Positions 44,440-53,180 of a stretch of 64,000 bases of DNA are shown here, piece by piece. The notes under the pieces were generated by a model, which worked only from the letters and a program-made list of their open reading frames with translations, searched no databases and was not told where the DNA came from. The position numbers and the translations under genes were made by a program. This stretch comes from Chloroflexota bacterium (GTDB lineage Bacteria > Chloroflexota > Dehalococcoidia > Tepidiformales > Tepidiformaceae). Location of the stretch: contig JAPPBY010000034.1 in assembly GCA_026702615.1 (NCBI GenBank), forward strand, positions 1-64,000. Direction: 5' to 3'. Every line of letters starts with the position of its first letter. Position 1 is the stretch's first letter.

Positions 44440-46014
44440 ATGTTCTTTGCCGGCGCCGCCGCCAAATCCTTCGGAGCGCGCGACGTTATTCGCGACCTCT
44501 CGTTCGTCGTTAGCGACGGCGAACGGGTGGGGCTCGTCGGGCCGAACGGCGCGGGCAAGTCGACCGTCCTCAAGCTGCTGGCAGGAGAGCTGGAGCCCGA
44601 CGAGGGCGAAGCCGGCTTTCGCGGCGGGCGCCTCGGCTACCTCCACCAGGAAACCGGGCTCACCTCGGAGCTGACCCTCGTCTCCGAGATGTGGCGCGCC
44701 TTCCCCGACGCCACGGCCATCGAGCACGAGCTCACCGAAGTCGCGCACGCCATCGAGAGCGCCGCTGGCGGCGCCCTCGACTCCCTTATCGAGCGGCAGG
44801 CCCAGCTCTTCGAGGAGTTCGAGGCAGTCGATGGCTACCGCATCGAGGCCCGTATCGGGCGCGTGCTCGATGGCCTCGGGTTCAGCACGGAGGATCGCGC
44901 ACGGCCCTGCGGCGACTTCAGCGGCGGCTGGCAGATGCGGGTGGCGCTCGCTCAGGCCCTCGTGCGCCGTCCCGAGAACCTGCTCCTCGACGAGCCCACG
45001 AACCATCTCGACAGCGCCGCCCGCGACTGGTTGGCCGGAGAGCTCAGCGAGTACACCGGTTCCCTCATCATCGTCACGCACGACGGCCCCTTCCTCGACC
45101 AGGTCGCGGGCCGCATCCTCGATCTGCGTGACGGCGTGATCGTGTCGTACACCGGGAACTACACCGACTACCAGCAACAGAAGGCGGCCAACCTGAAGGC
45201 CCAGGACCGCGCCGCCGCCCGCCAGGAGCGCGAGATCGCCCGGCAGGAGCGCTTCATCGAACGCTTCCGGGCGAAGGCCACGAAGGCTTCCGCCGTGCGC
45301 AGCCGCGAGCTCCAGGTGTCGAAGATCGAGCGCATCGAGCGCACCCGCAAGGAGGAGGCCGTCTCATTCAGCCTCGAGTCCTCGGGCCGCACCGAACGCG
45401 ACGTGCTCGTGTGCAGCAACGTCTCCCACGCCTACGACGACCACCTCGTCCTGCTCGATATCGACCTTCACGTAGAGCGCTCGCAGAAGGTCGTGCTCGT
45501 GGGCCCGAACGGGAGCGGCAAGAGCACACTCCTCAAGATCGCCGCGGGCGATATCCGCCCCAGCGAGGGCGCAGTCGAGTGGGCCCCACGCGCCATCCCC
45601 GCCTACTACGACCAGCACCAGGACGAAGCGCTCGACCCCGAGCGCACGGTCCTCGAAGAGGTCTCCGCTGCCGCTCCCGGAGCGCCCGAAGTGCGGCTGC
45701 GCTCCATCCTCGGCCAGTTTCTCTTTCGCGGTGATGCGGTGTTCAAGCGCGTGGCCGTGCTCTCCGGGGGCGAGCGCAGCCGCGTTGCCCTTGCCAAGCT
45801 CCTCCTCAAACCCGCCAACGTCCTCCTCCTCGACGAGCCCACCAATCACCTCGACCGCACCACCCGCCGCAAGCTGATCGAGGCCCTTGAGCGCTACGAC
45901 GGCACCCTGCTCTGCGCGAGCCACGACCCCGCCCTCGTCGAGCGCGTCGCCACCCGCGTCTACGAGGTCGCAGACTGCGACATCCGCGAGGTGCTGGAGC
46001 ACCGCAAGGACTAG
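44440..46014 (+). CDS. ABC-F family ATPase (ribosomal protection/translation factor)
   Basis: A 524-aa protein with two ABC ATPase domains and no membrane domain. Domain 1 has GPNGAGKST, FSGGWQMRVALAQAL and LLLDEPTNHLD; domain 2 has GPNGSGKST, LSGGERSRVALAKLL and LLLDEPTNHLD. The linker between (about 245-315) is long, basic and coiled-coil-like, the P-site tRNA interaction motif. Members rescue ribosomes or give antibiotic resistance. ATG 44440 is chosen; a GTG at 44401 would add 13 residues. Confidence 0.93.
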   Translation: MFFAGAAAKSFGARDVIRDLSFVVSDGERVGLVGPNGAGKSTVLKLLAGELEPDEGEAGFRGGRLGYLHQETGLTSELTLVSEMWRAFPDATAIEHELTEVAHAIESAAGGALDSLIERQAQLFEEFEAVDGYRIEARIGRVLDGLGFSTEDRARPCGDFSGGWQMRVALAQALVRRPENLLLDEPTNHLDSAARDWLAGELSEYTGSLIIVTHDGPFLDQVAGRILDLRDGVIVSYTGNYTDYQQQKAANLKAQDRAAARQEREIARQERFIERFRAKATKASAVRSRELQVSKIERIERTRKEEAVSFSLESSGRTERDVLVCSNVSHAYDDHLVLLDIDLHVERSQKVVLVGPNGSGKSTLLKIAAGDIRPSEGAVEWAPRAIPAYYDQHQDEALDPERTVLEEVSAAAPGAPEVRLRSILGQFLFRGDAVFKRVAVLSGGERSRVALAKLLLKPANVLLLDEPTNHLDRTTRRKLIEALERYDGTLLCASHDPALVERVATRVYEVADCDIREVLEHRKD

Positions 46015-46083
46015 CCTCCCCCGGCCTCCCCGCTGCCCGTGTAAGGTTCGCTGCGCCAGTACCCGTGCAATGGAGGCCCCCCT

Positions 46084-47310
46084 ATGCCGCAGCCCGAATC
46101 CTTCACCGTCGCCGTCCCTGACGAGGCTATCGAAGACCTCCACCGGCGCATCGATAACACCCGCTTCGCCCCCGACTTCGCCAACGAGACCTGGCGCTTC
46201 GGCATGAACGGCGAGTACCTCCAGTCGTTCCTCCACTCCTGGCGCCACGAGTACGACTGGCGCGAGACCGAAGCGCGCATCAACAGCTTCAACAACTACC
46301 AGGTCGACTTCGAGGGCGTGCCCCTGCACTTCATCCATGAGAAGGGCAAGGGCCCGAACCCCATGCCCCTCATCCTCACCCACGGCTGGCCCTGGACGTT
46401 CTGGGACTTCGAGCAGGTCATCCGACCCCTCACCGACCCCGCCGCCTTCGGCGGCGACCCCGCCGACGCCTTCGATGTCGTCGTGCCCTCCCTTCCCGGC
46501 TTCGGCTTCTCCACCCCCCTCCGCGTCGACGGCCTCCAGACGAGCAAGGGCGTGGACATGTGGGCGGACCTCATGACCGATGTGCTCGGCTACGACCGCT
46601 TCGCCGCCGCCGGTGGCGACTTCGGCGCGATGATGTCGGGCACCCTCGGCGCCCGCTACCCGGATCGTGTCCTCGGCGTCTACATCACCCTGCCCTCCCT
46701 TCCCGCCCTCTCCGTCCCCGACAACGTCCCCGAGCCCGGCAGCACGAGCCAGCTGGTCGGCATGCTCATGGGTCCGGCGATGCGCACCAGCCCCGACGAC
46801 TTCGCCCCCGAGGAGCGCCACCGCTACGGCGTCATGGAGGAGCGCTGGAAGACCGCCCTGTCCCACATCGCTGTCCATACCACCGACCCGCAGACCCTCG
46901 CCTTCGCCCTGCACGACTCACCCGCCGGACTCGCCTCCTGGCTCGTCGAGCGCCGCCGCAACTGGAGCGACAATGAAGGCGACGTCGAGGAGGCGTTCTC
47001 CCGCCAGTTCCTGCTCGACACCGTCAGCATCTACTGGTTCACCGAGAGCTTCGTCACGACCTCGCGCTGGTACTGGCACACCTTCCGCACGCCGCCCCAG
47101 GCCGTACCCGACCCCGAGGCGGCCCGGCAGGTGCCGTTCGGCATGCCCGTCTTCCCCAAGGAGATGATCTTCGTGCCCCGCGCCGCCGCGGAGGCCACGG
47201 CCAACGTCATCCACTGGACGGAGCATCCTCGCGGAGGCCACTTCGCCCCCTCCGAGGTCCCCGACGTCTTCACCGACGACGTACGCGCCTTCTTCCGCAA
47301 GCTCCGCTAG
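46084..47310 (+). CDS. Epoxide hydrolase family protein (paralog of 22209)
   Basis: A 408-aa protein with the EHN domain (about 8-112) and alpha/beta-hydrolase domain. THGWPWTFWDFEQ (99-111) is the oxyanion region and D179 in AAAGGDFGA the nucleophile; the base His is probably in HPRGGHFAPSE. It shares long identical stretches with the protein at 22209 (VPxHFIHE, GKGP, GFGF, GVPL/IHFIHE) but has AGGDFGA instead of HGGDWGN, so specificity may differ. Confidence 0.92.
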   Translation: MPQPESFTVAVPDEAIEDLHRRIDNTRFAPDFANETWRFGMNGEYLQSFLHSWRHEYDWRETEARINSFNNYQVDFEGVPLHFIHEKGKGPNPMPLILTHGWPWTFWDFEQVIRPLTDPAAFGGDPADAFDVVVPSLPGFGFSTPLRVDGLQTSKGVDMWADLMTDVLGYDRFAAAGGDFGAMMSGTLGARYPDRVLGVYITLPSLPALSVPDNVPEPGSTSQLVGMLMGPAMRTSPDDFAPEERHRYGVMEERWKTALSHIAVHTTDPQTLAFALHDSPAGLASWLVERRRNWSDNEGDVEEAFSRQFLLDTVSIYWFTESFVTTSRWYWHTFRTPPQAVPDPEAARQVPFGMPVFPKEMIFVPRAAAEATANVIHWTEHPRGGHFAPSEVPDVFTDDVRAFFRKLR

Positions 47311-47319
47311 GAGAAGGCC

Positions 47320-47787
47320 TCAAGCCAGCTCAAGGTCGGGGAAGTAGGTTGCGTAGAACCCGCGATCCCGCGTGAGCAAACGGTCGGCGTGCACGAGTGC
47401 GTGCGCCCCGATGAGGAAGTCCGCCACAAGGTGCTGCCGTGCACGCAGGGTTTCCCCGCATGACTCGCACCGCACCGTCTGAGGCGCGCCGCACCGCGCG
47501 CAGGTCAGGGCGCGCGGCCTTCGGCGGGAGTACACCACCCACGCCTCGCCCGCTCGGTGAAGCGCCTCACGGCTCGATGGCTCCAGGCTGACTCCAGTGT
47601 CGTCCAGGAAGAGCTCAAGGCCTTCTCCATCCCTGAACGCACCGCTGAGTTCCGCGTACGTGGCTTCCGAGATGACCAGGGCGCCCAGCCGGCTCGCCTC
47701 TGTCAACCGGGCTCGTGACTCTGCTGCCTGAACGTTCCCCGGCGTGAGCAGGTCGATCAGGACATTCGTGTCGACCGCGGCCGTCAC
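47320..47787 (-). CDS. vapC: PIN-domain toxin VapC with inserted zinc ribbon
   Basis: A 155-aa PIN-fold ribonuclease. The acidic active site can be placed at D6 (AVDTNVLID), E46 (AELSG), D123 (VADFLIG) and D141 (TRDRGF). A CxxC-x7-CxxC motif (C96, C99, C107, C110: CARCGAP...CESCG) is inserted before the final PIN segment, most likely a zinc ribbon. Its start overlaps the antitoxin stop by 4 bp. Confidence 0.88.
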   Translation of the reverse strand: MTAAVDTNVLIDLLTPGNVQAAESRARLTEASRLGALVISEATYAELSGAFRDGEGLELFLDDTGVSLEPSSREALHRAGEAWVVYSRRRPRALTCARCGAPQTVRCESCGETLRARQHLVADFLIGAHALVHADRLLTRDRGFYATYFPDLELA

Positions 47788-48086
47788 GGACGAAGGGTCT
47801 CCTCAGTCGATGTGGGTTCGACCGGGTCCTCTTCCGGTAACAGTGTTTCTTCCCAGAGCGGCGGCCCCCGCAGCTCCTCCATGATCTCGTCCGTCGTCCT
47901 GCCCTCAAGGTGCTTCAGGTACCCCACCCACTTGTCGAACGGGCTCTCCTCAACGTCCTTCTGGAGGACGAACTTGCCGTCCTCTTCCACGAACCCCACT
48001 TTGTCTCCAGCCCGCAAACCGAGCCGGTCGCGCACCGCCTTCGGGATGGTGATCTGTCCCTTGCTGGTTACCGTCGTGCTGGCCAT
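47784..48086 (-). CDS. vapB: AbrB-type antitoxin (VapB)
   Basis: A 100-aa antitoxin with an N-terminal swapped-hairpin AbrB/MazE DNA-binding domain (TVTSKGQITIPKAVRDRLGLRAGDKV) and an acidic, disordered C-terminus (PPLWEETLLPEEDPVEP) that should block the VapC active site. It likely represses its own operon through the palindromes at 48098-48133. Confidence 0.9.
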   Translation of the reverse strand: MASTTVTSKGQITIPKAVRDRLGLRAGDKVGFVEEDGKFVLQKDVEESPFDKWVGYLKHLEGRTTDEIMEELRGPPLWEETLLPEEDPVEPTSTEETLRP

Positions 48087-48097
48087 CCGATGCTCCT

Positions 48098-48133
48098 GTA
48101 ATACTTCTAAGGTATTACCTCTAGGGTAATACC
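48098..48133. promoter_or_regulatory. Overlapping palindromes upstream of vapBC (operator)
   Basis: GTAATAC-TTCTAAG-GTATTAC (48098-48118) and GGTATTACC-TCTAG-GGTAATACC (48111-48133) are two perfect inverted repeats that share an arm. They lie 11 bases upstream of the vapB start and in AT-rich DNA, the place expected for an AbrB-type autoregulator. Confidence 0.85.
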
Positions 48134-48139
48134 GCTAGC

Positions 48140-48562
48140 TCAGGTTGTCTCCCCCGACCGCCCCTCCACGAACCCCAGCACCTCGCCCGCAATCTCCAGC
48201 GCCCGCGCCGAGTCCGTCCCGTCGTACGCCTCCGCCGGGACGCCTCCGGGGATGGTCGTCGGGTAGCGCGCGCCGAGTTCGTGCTTGTCGAGCAGGATCG
48301 CCATGGGCCGGACCGCCTCGAACGTCGGGTCGAACGCCACCGCGTCCTCGCAGAGGTCGGCCAGCGCTCCGCCCCACACTGCCTCCGCGCCCTGCCCCAG
48401 CAGGAACGCCGTGACCGCCTTCTCCGCGCACTGTTGAGCGAGGAAGCACGCCAACGCGTGCCGCCCCGCCTCCGCCAACAGCCGCCCGTCCGACAGGTCG
48501 TGGCGCGCCTGCGTGAGCCAGCGGGACGCTTCCCGCGCGCTGCTGCGGGGCGAGTCAGGCAT
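48140..48562 (-). CDS. HEPN domain protein
   Basis: A 140-aa helical protein with the HEPN pattern (WLTQARHDLSDGRLL, CFLAQQCAEKAVTAFLLGQG, and ELGARYPTTIPGGVPAEAY, DSARALEIAGEVLGFV). The RNase motif R-x4-6-H is not evident, so it may be a binding protein. It overlaps the nucleotidyltransferase gene by 8 bp and forms a MNT-HEPN pair. Confidence 0.85.
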   Translation of the reverse strand: MPDSPRSSAREASRWLTQARHDLSDGRLLAEAGRHALACFLAQQCAEKAVTAFLLGQGAEAVWGGALADLCEDAVAFDPTFEAVRPMAILLDKHELGARYPTTIPGGVPAEAYDGTDSARALEIAGEVLGFVEGRSGETT

Positions 48563-48881
48563 TGTCCGCCAGCGCCCGGCGCAGCACCGGGTCGTCTGTC
48601 CCCAGCGCCTCGAACTCCTCTGGCGTATACACCCAGAAGCGAGTCGCCACCCGGGGCTGGAGGTGCGAGACGAAGAAGTCCGCCCGTCGCCGGAACGGTT
48701 CCTCCGTCTCCCATACGACCACCAGGTCCAGCGCGCTCCCCACATCCACCTCGCCCGTCGCGAGGTCGCCCGTCAGGTACGAGCGCTCGACCCCCAGCAT
48801 CGGGAGCTCCGCCGCCATGCGCTGCAGCTCCGCTTCCAGCAGCTCGCGGCGGCGTTCGGCGAAGCCGATCATGACCGCCAT
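48555..48881 (-). CDS. Degenerate minimal nucleotidyltransferase (MNT) domain protein
   Basis: A 108-aa protein resembling MntA-type NTases: an N-terminal helix, then LTGDLATGEVDVGSALDLVVV (37-56), where active members have GS-x10-DxD. Here the Ser is D39 and the first Asp is A50, leaving only D52, so AMPylation may be lost. It lies 5 bp after the NHL gene and overlaps the HEPN gene. Confidence 0.75.
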   Translation of the reverse strand: MAVMIGFAERRRELLEAELQRMAAELPMLGVERSYLTGDLATGEVDVGSALDLVVVWETEEPFRRRADFFVSHLQPRVATRFWVYTPEEFEALGTDDPVLRRALADNA

Positions 48882-48886
48882 CTGGG

Positions 48887-49882
48887 TCAGGTTGTGAGCA
48901 GCGTCGGCGCGTTGAGCGGAGGCATGATCTCGTCCGCTTCGAGCACGTACGCCTCCTTCTCGTAGACCTGCACGCGGTGCGCCCCGAGGTCGGGCACGTA
49001 GAGGCGGCCTCGTCCGTCGACCCGCACCGAGCAGGGCGCCCGCAGCAACCGCTGCTCCTCCAGGTTCGACATCTCCCGCAGGCGCAGCGTCTTCTGGTTC
49101 GCAAGGATGTAGCGCCGCCCGATCGCCGAGAGCGTCGCGTCGCCCCGGAACTGCTGCACGTACCTCCCCGTGTGCGCGAACAGCTGCACCCGGTTGTTCC
49201 CCCGGTCGGCCACGTAGATGTCGCCGTGCTCGTCCACCGCCACCCCTGATGGGCGGTTGAACTCGCCGTTGCCGTTGCCGCTGCTCCCGACGACGACCAG
49301 TGGCTCGCCTTCGTCCGTCAGCTTCTGGACGCGGTCGTTACGCCAGTCGGCGACGAACACGTCGCCCTCTTCGTCCACCGTCAGACCCCAGGGCATGTCG
49401 AACTGCCCCGGCTCCGAGCCGTGGCTCCCCCACCCGCCGAGGTGCTGCCCCTCCGGCGTGAAGCGCTGGATGCGATGGTTGCCCGTGTCCGCCACGAGCA
49501 GCCGCCCCTCCGCGTCGAAGGCGAGCCCGGAGGGCCGGTCGAGCTGCCCCGGCGCCGAGCCCTGCTCCCCCCACGTTCGCACCACCTCCCCCTCGGTGGT
49601 GAGCACCGTGATCCTGTGCCGCCCCTCGTCCGACACGTACAGGTTTCCATCCGGGCCGCGCACGATGCACTGCGGCCAGAGGAAGTCGCCGCTGATGGCC
49701 CCCAGATCCTCGTCGTCCTGGCTCAGCCGCCTCACGTGCGCTGCCACCTCCGTGCGGCAGACCACGAACAGCACGTCGTCGTCGCCCAGCGCGAGGTCCG
49801 TCGGATACGAGGTCACGCGGCGCATCCCCACCGTCTTCAGGTAGGGGAAGCCCGCTCGCAGCAGCGCGTGCGCTTTCGGCAT
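48887..49882 (-). CDS. NHL repeat protein
   Basis: A 331-aa beta-propeller-like protein with NHL repeats such as LDRPSGLAFDAEGRLLVADTGNHRIQ, FDMPWGLTVDEEGDVFVADW and FNRPSGVAVDEHGDIYVADRGNNRVQ. No signal peptide is visible. It is 10 bp downstream of the DUF1501 gene and directly upstream of the MNT gene. Confidence 0.9.
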   Translation of the reverse strand: MPKAHALLRAGFPYLKTVGMRRVTSYPTDLALGDDDVLFVVCRTEVAAHVRRLSQDDEDLGAISGDFLWPQCIVRGPDGNLYVSDEGRHRITVLTTEGEVVRTWGEQGSAPGQLDRPSGLAFDAEGRLLVADTGNHRIQRFTPEGQHLGGWGSHGSEPGQFDMPWGLTVDEEGDVFVADWRNDRVQKLTDEGEPLVVVGSSGNGNGEFNRPSGVAVDEHGDIYVADRGNNRVQLFAHTGRYVQQFRGDATLSAIGRRYILANQKTLRLREMSNLEEQRLLRAPCSVRVDGRGRLYVPDLGAHRVQVYEKEAYVLEADEIMPPLNAPTLLTT

Positions 49883-49892
49883 GGCGATACCC

Positions 49893-51050
49893 TCAGGCCG
49901 CCGCCGTCGCGAACGGACGGACCTGCTCGAAGTCGCCGCCCACGATCGGCGCCGCCTCCACCCCCATCCACTGCTCCAGCATCGTGCCGTAGATGCCGCG
50001 GAAGTCGATCGTGTGCTTCAGGTCCTCGCCGTTGAGCCAGTCCTTCGGCTTCACCGAGGGGTACTCGGCGTAGAGCCCGCCCTGCACCTGCTCCCCAAGG
50101 ATGTAGGCGCCGCCGCCCGAGCCGTGGTCCGTTCCCGACCCGTTGTCGCGGATGCGCCGCCCGAACTCGGTGAACACGAGCACCGACACGTTGTCGGCGG
50201 CGTCGTGGTTGCGCAGGTCGGTCAGGAAGTCGGACAGAGCCCCGCAGAGCTCGCCCAGAAGCCGGTCATGGTTGCCAGGCTGGTGCGAGTGGTAGTCGTA
50301 GCCCGCGTGTTGCGTGTAGAAGACGCGCGTCCCGAGCCCGGCTGTATGCACGCGTGACACGTCCCGCAGCGCGGTGGCGATCGGGTTCGTGCCCCACTCG
50401 ACTGTCGTCGAGTACTGGCCAGGCACCTCCGCCAGCACGTCCGCGCCCGCGAGCACGTCGCGGCCCGTCCGTCCGAGGTAGTCGCGCACGAGCCCCGCGC
50501 CCACTGCCGGCGTGTACATCCGCCGGAACAGGTCGAGGTTCTCCTCGCGCTCCTGCTCCTGCTCGATGCTGGTCATGAGCCCGTAGGCGTCGAGGTCCCC
50601 TACCGAGGTGACCGTCACGCCCGGAGCCGCGCACGCCCGCGGCAACCCCCGCCCGAAACTGACCGCCGTGAGCGGATTCTCGCTTCGCGAATCCAGCTCG
50701 CGTACGAGCTTCGCGATCCATCCCTCCGTCGAGATCTTGTCGGGCTCGCACGTGTGCCAGATGTCCATCCCGCGGAAGTGCGAGCGGCTCGAGTTCGGGT
50801 AACCGATGCCCTGCACGATCGCCACGTCCCCGGCGTCGAACAGCCCCTTCAGGCGCGACGCCGCCGGGTGGAAGCCCAGCGGGCTGTCCTCCGCGAGCGG
50901 GAGCACCTGGTCCTGCGGGATGCCCACGTGGGGCCGCGAGTCGTAGTACGTCCCCTCCGTGTAGGGGATGAGGGTGTTCATGAAGTCGAGCCCGCCGGTC
51001 AGCTGGACGATGACCAAGACCGGATCGCTCGTGCCGTTACCGCTTGCCAT
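49893..51050 (-). CDS. DUF1501 family protein
   Basis: A 385-aa DUF1501 protein (sulfatase-like fold), recognised by VLVIVQLTGGLDFMNTLIPY, GYPNSSRSHFRGMDIWHT, HAGYDYHSHQPGNHDRLL and VFTEFGRRIRDNGSGTDHGSG. Family members usually have a Tat signal; none is visible after ATG 51050. It is paired with the DUF1800 gene 10 bp upstream, the usual partner. Function is unknown. Confidence 0.92.
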   Translation of the reverse strand: MASGNGTSDPVLVIVQLTGGLDFMNTLIPYTEGTYYDSRPHVGIPQDQVLPLAEDSPLGFHPAASRLKGLFDAGDVAIVQGIGYPNSSRSHFRGMDIWHTCEPDKISTEGWIAKLVRELDSRSENPLTAVSFGRGLPRACAAPGVTVTSVGDLDAYGLMTSIEQEQEREENLDLFRRMYTPAVGAGLVRDYLGRTGRDVLAGADVLAEVPGQYSTTVEWGTNPIATALRDVSRVHTAGLGTRVFYTQHAGYDYHSHQPGNHDRLLGELCGALSDFLTDLRNHDAADNVSVLVFTEFGRRIRDNGSGTDHGSGGGAYILGEQVQGGLYAEYPSVKPKDWLNGEDLKHTIDFRGIYGTMLEQWMGVEAAPIVGGDFEQVRPFATAAA

Positions 51051-51060
51051 CTCCAGCCTC

Positions 51061-52425
51061 CTAGGCGAACTGGTACTCGGGCGTCGCCACCACGAGCGTG
51101 AGCATTCGCGCGACCTTCTCGCCGTGGTCGCCCGCTTCCGCTCCCGCGAGCAGCGCCTCGCGCGTCTCGTCGCTGGCCTCCAGCGGCCCCGCAGCCTCCA
51201 GACAGCCCTCGACGAGCGTCTCGGCGGGAGCGGACCCGCCGTTCGCGAGCCGCGCCGCCAGCGCCTGCGTGCCGGGCGACTCCGGATTGCCGACCTGCTG
51301 GACCGCAAAGTTGACTCGCTCCATGAGCGTGCCCCCGTCGATCCATTCCTTACCGGTGTGCCACCCCTCCACGCTGGGCGGGTCCATCAGCTTCTGGCCC
51401 ATCGCGCCCATCGCCCCCTGCAGGGCGCCCATCAGCGGCGTCGGGTCGTCGAGCGTCCCCGAGAGCTTCAGCACCCCCGCGACGAACTCCGCCGGCGACT
51501 TCACCTTCGCGAATTGCGCCTGCTTGAAGAACTCCGCATTCAGCAGCGTGCGCATGACCTTGCGCAGATCCCCCTCGGTCTCGAGGAAGACCGCCGCCAG
51601 TTGGTCGATGGCGTCCGGGTCGTTCGGTTCCTGCACGCTCCAGGCCGCAACCTGCGGCTCGTCCGCCACGAAGAAGTTGTAGAGGTGCCGCGAGATGAAG
51701 CGCGCCGTCGCCTCCTGGCGCACGATGATGTCGATCACGTCCTCGCCGTTGAACGCACCCGTCTCGCCGAGGAACGTCTTCTCGCTCTCGTCGTGGTCCT
51801 CCGGGCGGTAGACGAAGCGCGCCGGGTAGGCCCCGTGCGGATAGAGCGGGATGGGCTGCTCGAACGTCCAGCCGGTGAACGCGCGCCCCGCCATCTTCAC
51901 GTCCGTCTCGTCGTACGCGCCGATGCCCATCGAGAACAGCTCCAGCAGCTCGCGCCCGTAGTTCTCGTTGGGAGCGTCCCGGTGGTTCTCGCAGTTGTCG
52001 AGCCAGTTGATCATGGCCGGGTCCCGCGAGAGCGCGACTAGCAGGTCCCGCATCTTCCCCAGCCCATGCTCGCGGAAGGTCTGGATCTGGTCGGCCATCG
52101 AGAGCATGTGCTCGCCCTTGAACCAGGCCGTCGCGAAGACGTGGTGCCAGAACAGCGCCATCTTCTCCTCGAGTGGGCGCTGCGTGTTCACCATGCGGTA
52201 CACCCAGCGCCCCGCCGAGGCCGTGGTCGTGTCCGGCGAGGTCATCTGCGGGTAGTAGCGGAAGAGAACGTCATCGCTCACTTCCGGAAAACGATCGGGG
52301 TGGAGCAGGTCCTCCACGACCTCCTCGTAGGGCTGCCCGGCGAGCGTCGCCAGCTCATCCCGGGTGGCGCCCACCCCCGCCCGTCGCATTAGGTGCGCCA
52401 GTAGCGCCGTCCGCTCGTCAGCCAT
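51061..52425 (-). CDS. DUF1800 family protein
   Basis: A 454-aa protein of DUF1800. LLRRAGVGATRDEL (variant of HLLxRxGFG), FWHHVFATAWFKG, NENYGRELLELFSMG and GWHTGKEWIDGGTLMERVNF are family segments. DUF1800 and DUF1501 genes commonly occur together and are thought to be exported; no signal peptide is seen here. It heads the five-gene string DUF1800-DUF1501-NHL-MNT-HEPN. Confidence 0.92.
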   Translation of the reverse strand: MADERTALLAHLMRRAGVGATRDELATLAGQPYEEVVEDLLHPDRFPEVSDDVLFRYYPQMTSPDTTTASAGRWVYRMVNTQRPLEEKMALFWHHVFATAWFKGEHMLSMADQIQTFREHGLGKMRDLLVALSRDPAMINWLDNCENHRDAPNENYGRELLELFSMGIGAYDETDVKMAGRAFTGWTFEQPIPLYPHGAYPARFVYRPEDHDESEKTFLGETGAFNGEDVIDIIVRQEATARFISRHLYNFFVADEPQVAAWSVQEPNDPDAIDQLAAVFLETEGDLRKVMRTLLNAEFFKQAQFAKVKSPAEFVAGVLKLSGTLDDPTPLMGALQGAMGAMGQKLMDPPSVEGWHTGKEWIDGGTLMERVNFAVQQVGNPESPGTQALAARLANGGSAPAETLVEGCLEAAGPLEASDETREALLAGAEAGDHGEKVARMLTLVVATPEYQFA

Positions 52426-52508
52426 TGTTCTTCTCCCGGACTGCGTCAGCGTGTGCCCCGACTATACCCAGACGAGCAAGGCCATTCAGGCGAGACGGCA
52501 AGGCGGCG

Positions 52509-53180
52509 CTATAGCTGCATCTCCGGTACGCCCCTGTGCACCGTCAGCGGCGCGTCTGTGAGTGTCACTACCTCCCCCGGCGCCCACCCCGGCGCGACCT
52601 CCCGCAGCGTCAGCCCGTCCGGCCCCACCTCCACCACCGCGAGGTCCGTCACGATCAGGTCGACGCAGCGGCGCGCCGTCAGCGGATAGGTGCACTCGCG
52701 CAGGATGCGCGGCCTTCCGTCTTTCGTCGTGTGCTCCATCGCCACGATCAGGCGTCGCGCCCCCACCGCGAGGTCCATCGCCCCGCCGATGCTGCCCCCG
52801 CCCCGTTCCGGCACCGACCAGTTCGCCAGGTCGCCCCGCTCCGAGACCTGCAAGCCCCCCAGCACCGCCGTGTCGATGTGCCCGCCCCGGATCATCGCGA
52901 ACGAAGCGGCGCTGTCGAAGAAGCTCGCCCCAGGATTCAAGGTGATGGGCTGTCCCCCGGCGTTGACCAGGTCCTGGTCGTACGCCTCCTCGCTGAAGCC
53001 GCCGTAGCCGAGGATTCCGTTCTCCGACTGCAGCAGGATGTTCGCCTCCGGCGGCGCGAATGCGGCCACGAGCGTCGGCATTCCCACGCCCAGGTTCACG
53101 GTGCTCCCCGGCGACAGCTCCTGCGCCACCCGCATCGCGACCAGCTCCCGCGTCAACCGCGGCTTGTGTTCAGCGGCCAT
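52509..53180 (-). CDS. CoA-transferase subunit B
   Basis: A 223-aa family I CoA-transferase beta subunit. The catalytic glutamate is E53 in SENGILGYGG, and GASFFDSAASFAMIRGGHIDTAVLGGLQV is a typical block. With the alpha subunit it would move CoA between carboxylic acids (3-oxoacid type). ATG 53180 overlaps the last codons of the alpha-subunit gene by 11 bp. Confidence 0.93.
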   Translation of the reverse strand: MAAEHKPRLTRELVAMRVAQELSPGSTVNLGVGMPTLVAAFAPPEANILLQSENGILGYGGFSEEAYDQDLVNAGGQPITLNPGASFFDSAASFAMIRGGHIDTAVLGGLQVSERGDLANWSVPERGGGSIGGAMDLAVGARRLIVAMEHTTKDGRPRILRECTYPLTARRCVDLIVTDLAVVEVGPDGLTLREVAPGWAPGEVVTLTDAPLTVHRGVPEMQL

